From NCBI GenBank assembly GCA_019973155.2, contig BPQB01000022.1:372001-436000 (forward strand): 64,000 bases of DNA. Reading direction: 5' to 3'. Source of the stretch: Phanerochaete sordida (lineage: Eukaryota > Basidiomycota > Agaricomycetes > Polyporales > Phanerochaetaceae). Under the pieces are notes generated by a model that saw only the letters and a program-made list of their open reading frames with translations, had not been told where the DNA came from and did not search any database. Shown here piece after piece: positions 34,974 through 44,630 of the stretch. Each line of letters starts with the position of its first letter. Within the stretch, counting starts at the first letter, position 1. Both the position numbers and the translations under genes were made by a program.

Positions 34974-36501
34974 ATGGGCTGGGACGAGGTCTGTGTCCTA
35001 TGTGGCATCAGGAACGGCGAGGCTCCGTACTACTGGGGTGGTGGAATCAAGGATGCCGACGACATCGCGAAACAAGTGCATGACGCCGGCTTCGCCGACC
35101 TCTCATCCGCCGAGGTCAGCGCCATGCTCCTCAAGATCTTCGCTACGACCGTCGCCGATGCCGATCCCTGGTACAAATGGACCACAGACCCCGCCGAGGC
35201 CGGCGACTGCATCGCCATCGGCCACTTCGACGCGGACTACGGGTCGTACACGCCCTGCACGCACCACGGGTAAGCCCGGCACCCCACCGGCGACGGCGTA
35301 GAGGTCCGCAGGGTCGGCAGCGCCTCCTGGGGCGCGATCTTCGACACCGTCGTCGAGATGCGCGACGGCGTGCGCGCAGTCGTGCGCCGGAACACAGACT
35401 GCAGCACTCTCTGGCCCCTCGCGGCGTGCAACGTGTGGGTGCACGCGGCGTGCTGGGCGTATCTGCGCGCATGGCTCGACTGCGCGCTCGCGCCGCGCGT
35501 CGGCAGGCACGGCGCTGCGCTCTCGCTCGCGGGCGAGCTATACGAGGTCGTGGCGTCGCGCCGCGAGCGACAGTGCTACGAGCGGGGTGCGCTTCCGTGC
35601 GTGGACTATGGCGGCACGCTCGAGGCGTACTTTGGCGAGCCGCATCAGGACTACGTCCTCCCGTTGCGCAGGGATGCGAGACACACTGCCAAGGCGCTGA
35701 AGGACGGCCTCCGCGGCATGGAACCCGTCCCGGCGTTGTTGAAGGATTCGCGCGCGTGGCTATGGGTCCGTCCTGCCATGTAAGCTCACCGCATATACTC
35801 GCCGAACGGTATGCTGACATCGCCATAGTTGGCCTCGTGCACCTTGCCCGTCCGCAGCTGGCGAGTCGCTGCACGTTGTGTCACCTGCGGCACCACAGTC
35901 TCTGGCGGCGATCTGCGGGCTACCTAGCGAGCTGCTGCCCGCCATCCTGCTGCACTGTCGTATCGAAGACATCTTCGCGCTCGCGTCGACTTGCAGGGAG
36001 CTGTACGCCCGCGTACTAGACTCGAATACGCTGCGTCCCGTCGTACAGCTTTCGATGACGATTGTCACGAGCCCCCTGCGCTGGATCATGCCGCTGCCGA
36101 GCCTGCGCGAGGAGTGGGAGGCGGCGTGTGGCGCGATGTGGAGCTGGATGCCTGTCGGGAGGAGAGGCGGCGGACGCACCGATCCTGGCGGCGAAGAGAC
36201 CACGATAGGGCCCAAGCTCCCGGACGGTCCCACGCAACCTATCGACAAGTCAAGCTTGCCACCGCTCCCCGACTTCGAGGTCGGGTTCCCCATCGCGGCG
36301 TTCCTCCGAGCGTACCGCGACTCGGACTCGATGCGCTCGCGCCGGCGCCGCTGGGAGCTCATCAAGCAGTGGGACGTGCTGTTCACGGACTATCGCCGTG
36401 ACGGGTGGCAGCGCGACGAGTTCGTGCTGCCTGGCACGGCATGGGCGCTGGATGGGGATGGGCACCTGAGGTGTCAATGTCGGCCAGAGGGAACCTTTTG
36501 A
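34974..36501 (+). CDS. CxxC-domain/F-box protein, tandem copy 2; in-frame TAA at 35271 unless a 42-nt segment is spliced
   Basis: Paralog of the gene at 32927, with the same start (GWDEVCVLCGIR), the same split of domains and the same phase-2 intron (35780..35828). After CTHHG a TAA interrupts the frame exactly where copy 1 codes RPLIPTGEGVESRR. Beyond it the same frame stays open and conserved (CNVWVHAACWAYLRAW, LPCVDYGGTLEAYFG). The TAA is part of GGTAAGC, a strong 5' splice site, and CCGCAG at 35306-35311 could be the acceptor. Removing 35270..35311 (42 nt) restores one frame (exons 34974..35269, 35312..35779, 35829..36501; 478 residues). It is either a pseudogene or a gene with a new intron. 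Confidence 0.7.
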
Positions 36502-36619
36502 GATCATGTCCGAGACTTACCACGACGCAGTTCACCCAAAATATTTCTGCGGATATACACTCAGCTCCTACATCAGACGCTTTTCGCGCGGCATCCTGGT
36601 AGTGCCGCAGAAACACAAG

Positions 36620-37713
36620 TCAATACGGTAGGAGCACTGATACACTGCTGCCCGTCTTTTCGTCTGTGGGCCTCTCTTGGATAGCACGTACGTACGCCTC
36701 GACCTCTGTCCTCCACTGCCGGTCCCTCCACGCATTCTCGTGCAGCGCACTGTTCAAGACGACGACCCTGCGCGTCCCCTCCTTCTCCGCGTCCTCCTCG
36801 CCCGCCCGCGCAGCGTCGAAGATGGCCATGCCCTGGCAGTTCGGCACGATCTCGTCCTTCTTGCTCAGCACGAGCAGCATCCCGCGCGCGAGGCGGTGGA
36901 GGAGGCACCCGGGGTCCTTGCGCGCACGCACCATCGCGCCGACGGCGTCCCAGCGGTCGATCGCGAAGGCGCCGAGGTGGTGGTACGGCAGCCAGCGCTG
37001 CGGGTACAGCGCCTTGACCATCGCGGGGACCGAGCCGAGCGGGTTCTCGAGCACGAGCCCCGCGACGTTGCGCAGCGCACAGCCGTCGCGCAGCCGCGCT
37101 GCGAGGCACACCGCCGCGGCGCCCCCGAGCGAGTGCCCGTAGAGCACGACCTGCGAGTTGGGGAAGCGCGCGCACGCCCAGGACAGCGCGTGCTCGTAGT
37201 CGCAGAGCAGCCCGCGCTCTGTGCAGCGCCGCGGCGTCGACTTCCAGTACGAGCGCGGCGCGACGGCGAGCACGGCCGTGTCGCTCAGGGCGTCGGAGGG
37301 CGGAGTGGAGTGGGGCGTGAGACGAATGCCGAGCAGGAGGCGTTGGAAGACGGGCATGCGCGCCAGCGGGGTCCCTGCGTTTCCTGTGCGGGGTTCAGCA
37401 TGGTGAACAGTCATAATGCGCGGCTACGAGTAAATCGCCTGCCTTGCATGTAGAATATCACGGTCTTCGGGTCTGGAGACGACGACTCTCTGCGGACAAC
37501 CACGCCGTGCAAGGTGATTCCTTTCTCGCCTGGTATAGCCACTTCTTCGCAGCTAATACCTTTGGCCACCTTTGTATTCGCTAGCTGTTCTTCCCGAGCC
37601 CCGGGAGGAACATAGTCTGCGCAACGCCTGTCAGCGCGACTACGTGGCACAGCTGGCAGAGCGCAGAACGTACTCATGTATATGATCTTGCGCTGGAGTA
37701 GAACCATCATCAT
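36620..37713 (-). CDS. Alpha/beta hydrolase, BEM46/ABHD13-like
   Basis: Serine hydrolase fold with unknown substrate. Exons 37674..37713 (start MMMVLLQRKIIYM), 37443..37616 and 36620..37383; 325 residues. The nucleophile elbow is GHSLGG (VVLYGHSLGGAAAV). The likely acid and His are in VLSKKDEIVPNCQ and LNSALHENAWRD, and the opening KIIYM.YVPPGAR is the usual BEM46 start. The second intron (37384..37442, 59 nt) begins GC, not GT (CAAG|GCAGGC), and ends CACAG; both flanks stay in frame (FYMQG-NAGTPLAR). No signal anchor was found upstream in frame with a good donor, and a TATA-like site lies 87-92 bases upstream, so the ATG cluster at 37705-37713 was used. Confidence 0.82.
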
Positions 37714-37799
37714 GCACTGTGGGGCAGGGGCAGCAGGAACCGCAGTGTGAGCGTTTCGCCGGGGTTGGGCATGGGGGAGCACGGGGCGGGCCCACCGAC

Positions 37800-37805
37800 T
37801 TTATA
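37800..37805 (-). promoter_or_regulatory. TATA-like box of the BEM46-like hydrolase
   Basis: On the minus strand the sequence reads CCTATAAAGTC, 87-92 bases before the first ATG. Position and sequence fit a fungal TATA box, but transcription start is not known. Confidence 0.35.
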
Positions 37806-39699
37806 GGTCCAGAGGGCGACGGGGAGGCCCAGCACGACTGCGATCGCCAGACGGACAGACGGGGCCTCCGCCGTTGGGGCGAATGTGAGCGCGCCAAGCA
37901 GCAGGCGCAACGGCTGACTTGACGGTGACAAACAGCGTGGTACGCTGGTCCCCCAAGCGTAACGCCCGCGCGACGTGGCGCGCTCTGGGGGCCCCATGCA
38001 AGCAGTTTTCTGGGCGGTATCCCTGCCCCTGGCGACAAAAGGCAAGCGCGAGGGTCCTGGAGTGTTCCATCCCGTGAGCCGAGTCGCGGGCCCCAGCTGG
38101 GAGCTCCGCAGATGCCGAAATAAACTCGACATTCGTTTCCAAATGAGCTATATACGTTTGCGTCAATGTCTTATGATCCACGTTCATAACCTGGCCACGA
38201 ACAGGGTCAGCTCGAGGTACCCCTCGGAGTATCTGGACTGTGCACGTACCTCGAGGCCTCCGGCAGCTCGCAAGGTGCAACGCGGGCGCTAGTCGAAACC
38301 CTCCCCGCGGCCTGCCTAGCGCGCATTACGTCATCCCCGGCAGCGACCCAGAATGGAAGGTGTAGTTATTGTCCAGCAGACCTCGAGTGTCTTTACGCAG
38401 ACCCTGTCTCAGCGTTCCGGGCCCTGGGATATTATATTCAGAAAAAATAGACTATGGCATTTTGTAGTCTTGGCACGCAGCTTCCCGAACTCTCGCACCC
38501 GCCCTCGCCGACGCCTAGCACGGCTTTGTATAGCAGCCTCTCACATCTCATAATTTTCTACATATGTCTGCAACTGCTGGCCAGGATGCCCATCGCTCAT
38601 CTGAACTTGGTTACTCTTGAGACTTTTCTTTTCTTTTCCCCTGCCGTAGGCGCTTCCCGGCTTCCAGCCGTGGGAGCCCGCGGCTGCGTTCTGTATCAGC
38701 GGATCAGTGTTCGATGGGGACTAGCGTCATGTATGTCGCAAGAGCCCAGACCCAAAGCGGCCTGGCTATACAACACGTAAGGGTGCGGCGCACCAGCCTG
38801 CTGCTGACCCGCTTGCGCGACCTGCTCATCCCCTCTTGCCGATCTACGTGCACAGCGAAGTCGCCGTCTGCGCGCGCACTCGGAGCCGGCAAGGCATTCC
38901 CTGCGAACCCCTCGGCGAACATATAACCGCGGGTCATGAACGCCACTCGCTCCGACGCTGTCTAATAGCTCCGTTAAGCCGTCTACATTCACAAGCCGAG
39001 GGGGGTGGAAAGAATGTGAGCTCTGATGTGGGGAACCACTTGCGGCTTTCTGCGCGTGAAGGCTTTCTACGGAGAGAGAAAACACTGGTAACGTCCGGCG
39101 TTCACATTTTCTCCTCGATGCTTTCATTCCAAGTCAAAGGACCGACGGACGGAGTACCTCCCGCTTCACCTCTGATTTGCCCAGGGCTTGCTTGCATCAC
39201 TCTCTGCAATGCAAGCGATGCCACTGTTCCATTTGGATGAGGACGTCCCCGAGACAATTGGCGAAAGGATATTCGGTGCGTCGCCTCAGCCTTATCTCAA
39301 GGACAGACGACTACGTAACTTCTAGGTGGAGAACACGTAGAGAACGCTCGCACAGGTTGGCTACCCCTAGTAGCTATACATGCCGACCCCCGTTTTCAGG
39401 TACGTGTCCGCTGATCTTGAAGATAAATTGAGTCAAGTACCCTCAGTTGCCAAATGCATGCCTCCTGCCAGTGTCAAGCACACATACCCCACTTCGGAAT
39501 CGGGAAGAGGACTCGCACTGGCAGTGGGTCGGGGAAGTCGAAGGTACAGCTGTACCTCTCCCAGGGTCCTCATGCTGGGGTGTGTAAAAATGCAGCTTGT
39601 CGAGGGCCCAACTCCAGAGTTCTCTAGAGCGTCGACCATCTGCGTATCCCGCCGGTGAGTACCTAGAGCTACCCAAGACCTCACCCTCGCACGAGCACC
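37806..39699. other. Long intergenic region, no supported gene
   Basis: Nearly 1.9 kb. A minus-strand frame at 38704-38946 (MAFMTRGYMFAEGFAG) looks faintly protein-like but has no partner exon or family, and plus-strand frames are short. No repeat, tRNA-like box or mobile element was recognised. Confidence 0.4.
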
Positions 39700-40211
39700 A
39701 TGGAGCACTCCGCGTCGTACCAAGCCATATTCTTCCCCGCCGACGACCGCCTCCCGCACCTCGTCACGCTCACCGCGACACGCCTGCGCACGGAGCCGAA
39801 CAGCGGCGCACCCTATCGCTGCGGGCACATGCCGCACCCCGAGGTCTTCATGGAGCACCTCGCAGACGCGCGCGGCGCGCCGGCATGGTCCTACACGGTA
39901 CGCCCTCCGTGCGCGCATCGCCGCCGCGCTCACGCCGCCCGCAGGCCATCGACCGCCTCGAGGGCATGTCGCAGCCGCTCGCGCGGCCGTACGTGCTGTT
40001 CGCGCCGGCGGCTGCACGCGACGGGCAGCCGTTCCCGCGAAATACGTACGTGCGCGACGTCCAGGGCGCGTTCTACGAGGACGACCGGGCGTGGCGCGGC
40101 AACATCGTCGTCGCGAAGTATGCGGACCTGCAGTTCAGCGCGATGGTCGACGCCTCGATGGCTGACTTCCCGATCGTCAAGAATTGGCTCACGACGCATC
40201 GTGCTGAGTGA
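39700..40211 (+). CDS. Small conserved-looking protein of unknown function
   Basis: Exons 39700..39897 and 39945..40211 (47-nt GT-AG intron) give 154 residues, starting MEHSASYQAIFFPADD. The splice joins APAWSYT to AIDRLEGMSQP without loss of frame, and codon bias stays strong on both sides, which supports a real gene. No signal peptide or membrane segment is seen. Features include aromatic residues around NTYVRDVQGAFYEDDRAW and the end FPIVKNWLTTHRAE. I do not recognise the family; it may be specific to basidiomycetes. Confidence 0.6.
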
Positions 40212-40467
40212 CGTGCATTGGCATGTGGATTTGGTGACTGGTGACTATGTACTCAGATAGTAGTGCTTCAGTGGTACTCATGCGACCTTGGTCTCGCAGC
40301 CGTTCCATGTTTTTGCCGCCCGCCACAATGCAATATTATTTGACCTTCATATTGTAATAGGATACGGCCCACACAAGGATACACATGCCACAGTACGCGC
40401 ACAGCTCTCCCCGTCGAGGAGTCCCCTTGCCATTGTCGACGAGCGCCGCCGATAAGCTCTGATCCCC

Positions 40468-41688
40468 CTAGACGTTCGCACGCAATATCCGCACGAGGCG
40501 TTCCGGCTCGTCCCACTGGAACTGGCGGCGCAGCAGCGTCAGGCAGGCGGCACGCACGGAAGGCGACACAGCGCTTACACAGTGGTTCGCGCCCTCGATC
40601 TGCACGAGCGCCGCCTCGCGCAGGCGGCCGCCGGGCACGGGGCCGTCCTTCACTCGCTCGGCGAACTCCTTCGCGGCCCAGAGCGCCAGCCAGATGCTGC
40701 GCTCGCACCAGAGCGCGACGACGCGCACGCGCGGAAGCGCGGCGTCCGCGTCGCCCAGCCCGCGCGCGAAGTTCGCGGCGTACACCGACGGCGCGACGCC
40801 GAGGAACGCGACGGAGGCCTCCAGGTTGTCCGGCTCGACGATGCGCGCGGCGGCGTCACCGGCGAGCGTGTGCAGCGTCGGCGGGCGGCCCTCCTCGTCC
40901 GTGCGCGCGCGCAGACCCTCGGGCGTGATGTCGCCGACGGCGCGCACCGCGGTGTAGTAGCCCGAGACCCAGGCCCCGAACGCGGCGGCCTTGTCCGCGG
41001 GCGGCACGGCAGGGTCGTCGAGGGGGCTCCCGAGCCCGATGTCGGGCCACACGCCGTACATGCACGCCGGCGGGTCTGCGGCGGGCTGTCAGCGCCGCGC
41101 GCGTCAGTGCAGGGAGGGGGCGCACCGAAGGCGAAGGCGGTGTGGAGGTACGGCGCGAGCGCGGTGTGCTGCGCGGGCGTGAGCGTCGCGGGGTCGCCGA
41201 GCATGGCGAAGAGGCCCGCAGTGCTCAGCGACCACGTCAGCACCGCGAGCCCACCGCGCGTCTCCCCGGCGTGGACCGCCGTCGGCGGGATGCCGAGCAC
41301 CGTGCACACGTACACGAGGAAGCCGGCGAACTCGCGGCCGAAGCCGCGGAGGGCGTTCGTCTGGACGGCGAGGTCTTCGTCGGTGAAAGCCGCGAGCTCT
41401 TCTGCCGTGTAGGGCGTCGAGCCGTTGTAGCCGCGCATGTTGAGCGCGAGCAACCTCAGGCCGTGCTTTGCTGCGTGCGGTAGCATGCCCTCAAAGATGC
41501 CTGGAAATCATCGTTTCATGTTTTAGCTCATATTGAAGGAATGAAGCAAAGGCGCAGCGACGCTCACCACCGTTGATAGTGGCGCCATGGATGAGGACGA
41601 TGGTTGTGTAGTCGGGGACGTTGGGCGGGATTCCACTATCGGTGTAGTAGAAGACGGTGTCCTTGTCGTCTATACGTGCGAAAGGCAT
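40468..41688 (-). CDS. Alpha/beta hydrolase (epoxide hydrolase/lipase-like)
   Basis: Exons 41568..41688, 41126..41500 and 40468..41075; 367 residues, introns 67 and 50 nt. The first exon gives VFYYTDSG and VLIHGATINGG (oxyanion-hole HG). The junction joins INGG to IFEGMLPHAAKHGLRLLALNMRGYNGST, typical for a fungal family of soluble hydrolases. The nucleophile region is GGLAVLTWSLSTAG, where the usual GHSxG is replaced by WSLST; Ser is still present. The final His lies in IEGANHCVSAVSP. The gene is probably cytosolic, with no signal peptide. Function beyond hydrolysis of an ester, lactone or epoxide cannot be inferred. Confidence 0.8.
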
Positions 41689-43210
41689 GATGGGCGAGCG
41701 ATGTGCCGCTCGAGGAGAGGCGACGGTACCTTATATACGCTACGCCACAAAATCAGCACTCGTATCTGCCCGGGCACAGGTACATTTCTGTGGCGCGGAC
41801 CGAATGGCGCGGCCAGATGTCAGGGACGCGAGACCGCAGCCCACAGCATTGCTCATCGCGTAGGCACGCGAAGGCCTTGTTTGTCGTGGGCGGTCCTGTT
41901 CGGGGGAAGCACATGCGGGCGGGCCCGCACGCCCACCTGCGGCGGCGCTCGCGCGGCGCGCTTTGCGCAAGGCACGCGGATAGCGAGCCTAAGAACGATA
42001 GTCCGACTGCTTCTCTGGTGTGCCCCTGCATCATGACAGGGCCTCTCCGGCGACTGTGCCTGCTCCGGGGCCAGGAATGTCCCTGGCCACATCCGGGCTT
42101 GGGCGGAGCCGCTTGTGCGGCAGTCCGGGCGCCCCTGGGGAACCCTCTTGTCGTAAGGCGGGTACCGCATCCCGTCAGAAAATCTTCGCGCCCCTACCCG
42201 CGAAGCACTCTGTGCCTGCTCGAGCACACGGGTCGGCGTGAGGGGGAACCTTCGGCTCCCTGGATCGTGTCAGGGCATTGATGTCGTCTTGTAGAGCCTG
42301 GAAGGTAGAGATTGTGCATAAAAACTCCAGAAAATGATTACGGCAGATGAGCCAGAGGTCTCACTTACAACCAGACAGTCGACAAACAAACAGAAGGCAG
42401 CCGGAGCCTTGCACAGCGTGCCGCTAGCCCACGAGGAGAAGGCGGAAGCTTCTCGGACTGACCTGACGGGCTGGAAAAGCAGCCGCTTCCATCAAGCAAA
42501 TAGGCGTTGAACGTTTGTTTCACATGGAACAGGCCAAGACAAGGATATGTCGACGGAGTACCCGGCCGTGACCCGACCACCAAGTCGCCGTGTACGAGAC
42601 AACATCGGCAGGACGCTGTGGAGATCATGGATCAAGGAGGTATTCTCCTGCCTCTACCCACGAAGCATCTCGTGCCTTCTCGAGCACGCGGGTCAGCGTG
42701 GCGGGGAAAGCTTCAGTACCCTGAATTGCGTCAAGGCGTCATTTTCGTCTTGACGAGCCTGGAAAGCAAGAGTCATGTACAGAGGCATCAAAACATGATC
42801 ACAGCACGCAAGGATATGTCAGAGGTCTCACCTCTAACCAGATCTTTGACCGAAAAGCAGAAGCCAGACAGAAGCTTGCAGAGCGAGCCGCTGGTGCTCG
42901 AAGACAAGCGAAAGCCTCGCACGCTGACCGGACATGCCAGCGGGCGCATCTCCAGCAACCGGATAGCTGTCGAATGTAGGTTTCATCCGCAACAAACCAA
43001 AAGGAGGGTATGTCGCCGGAATGCCACCAGGTCGCCGTGTGCGACGGAACATCGGCAGGACGTCGTCGGCGTCGCAGGTAAAGCTGGGCCCGGCGGGAGG
43101 CGCCACGGCGCCAATTCCCTGATGCGCCATCAGAGGACCGGAGGCAACGCCCCGCGCCCCGTCCCGGACTCTCACCACCGACCACCACCCGCCCGCCTCC
43201 GTCCGCGCGC
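41689..43210. other. Intergenic region largely filled by a diverged tandem repeat
   Basis: Between the hydrolase and the Dsc3-like gene. The first 480 bases show nothing clear; the rest is the two-copy repeat listed separately. Minus-strand frames inside the repeat share words between copies, but no protein family is recognised. Confidence 0.5.
42170..43080. repeat. Direct tandem duplication, two diverged copies of about 450 bp
   Basis: Copy A (about 42170-42640) and copy B (about 42640-43080) align along their length. Examples are CGAAGCACTCTGTGCC at 42201 with CGAAGCATCTCGTGCC at 42661, the shared CAGAGGTCTCAC, and CATCGGCAGGACG closing each copy. The offset is 460 bp at the left end and slightly less at the right, so small indels separate them. 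Minus-strand translations share TYP..GL...K.TF..Y in both copies, hinting that the unit was once coding or belongs to a dispersed family. Confidence 0.7.
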
Positions 43211-44289
43211 ATGCATCCACTCAGCGACAAGGCCAAGGGCAAGCAGCGCGCACACGCGCTCGACGACGACGGCGGCGCGGGCCCGTCCGCGCGCACGAAA
43301 CCGCTCGTGATACGCTTCACAGAGGGCCTCGAGGACCTGCGGCTCGCCGTCGCGCCGGACGACGCCGTGCGCGACGTGAAGCGCAAGGTGCGTGGCGCGC
43401 TCGCTCGTCGTGGCAAGTGCTGATGGCGGGGCAGGTGCGCGACGCACGGCCCGCGCTGCAGGACCACCGGCTGCGCCTCATCCACGCCGGACGGCTGCTC
43501 ACCGACGGGACGAACCTGTATGCGTGGCTCGAGGCGCTCGAGGAGAAGCAGCGGAGGGCTGTTGCGGGCGCGGAGGGTGCGGAGTCTGCAGCGGGCGCGG
43601 GCCTGCCTACGACGTGGCTGCACTGCTCGGTGGGGCCGAAGCTCGAGCCGGGGGAGGAGGAGGAGACCAAAGTGCAGGTGCGTTGCTGCCATATCGCAGC
43701 TATATGCGCTAGCTGATGGAAAACGTCTTGCAGAAAGCGCAGCTGAAACCCTTGCGAGGGTTCGATAGGCTTGCAGCTGCAGGGTTCTCACAGGAAGACA
43801 TCGCAAATATCCGCTCCCAGTTCCATGCCAACTCGGCAGGGGACTACTTGGACAATGAGTTTAACACGGAAGAGGAATGCGAGTCCGTCTCTGAAAATGT
43901 CTAGTTCCTGGTCTCTGACTTGGCTGGTACAGTCGACGAGCATGTGCGGGCGCTCGAAGAGCAATGGATAGATTCGATGGACAACAGTGGCGCAGAATCC
44001 CTGTCACAGTCGTCTATCCGCGCCACAATGCTGAATGGCGTCGTCCTCGGATTCTTCTTTCCTATATTGCCGTATTTCTTCTTCTATGAGCGGAAGCCGG
44101 CCGTGTTCTGGGACGACGGCTCTGAACACGAGGTCGTGGAGAGACCAATATTCTCGTGAGTGGCTGATGCACGCCTGCCCCTGCTGAACTCATGATTGTC
44201 ACAGGAAACGGATGCAAATGGGGATAACGATTGGGATGCTCATGAACGTCGTGTTTGGCATGTGGACGTACGTGCTGACCTCTGCGTGA
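43211..44289 (+). CDS. DSC3: DSC E3 ubiquitin ligase complex subunit 3-like (ubiquitin-like and DUF2407 domains, two TM segments)
   Basis: Golgi/endosome membrane subunit of the Dsc ubiquitin ligase that processes SREBP in fungi. Exons 43211..43387, 43435..43677, 43734..43886, 43941..44155 and 44205..44289; 290 residues. The N-terminal ubiquitin-like domain (LVIRFTEGLEDLRLAV, RLRLIHAGRLLTDG) follows a KAKGKQRA start often seen in these proteins. The DUF2407 C-terminal part is GFDRLAAAGFSQEDIANIRSQF then LEEQWIDSMD, and the membrane segments are GVVLGFFFPILPYFFFY and TIGMLMNVVFGMWTYVL. The third intron is uncertain: an in-frame TAG at 43902 must be removed by an intron with length a multiple of three. 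GTCTCT...GACGAG (54 nt) is the best choice found. Confidence 0.83.
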
Positions 44290-44630
44290 CGTGCAGGCCC
44301 TGTCGCGGACTTACTGTACATATACTACTACCTTGGATACCTCTCATACATGGATAAACATCTCGCAAAGGCTCGCTTTGTGTGCGCAGGGCTGGGGATA
44401 CGATAGTCAGCGGGCTTATGTCAGCCATCAGCGCAGGTCAATAATTTCCGCGCGTGGTCTGTGGCCTGTTGAACTCGCGTCTACAATTTTCTGCTCTTTC
44501 CTCCTGCCATTGTCCATCTCGCACAGATACCCCTTTCTCTTTGTCTCTCTTATCCTTATATTCAAAAGCTCTGTGTGTCCTCGCCTCTCTCATCCCCACC
44601 ACGACGTACCCTGACCCCCTGTAGAGAAAG
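44290..44630. other. Intergenic region: Dsc3 terminator and importin promoter
   Basis: About 340 bases; the last 120 are pyrimidine-rich (runs of TCTTTGTCTCTC), typical of the leader of a highly expressed fungal gene. Nothing else was seen. Confidence 0.5.

Noticed and set aside
23762..41688. Secondary-metabolite gene cluster (P450, MDR reductase, methyltransferase, hydrolases)
   Set aside because: TAF6, F-box genes and long gaps separate these genes, there is no synthase or terpene cyclase, and orientations vary.
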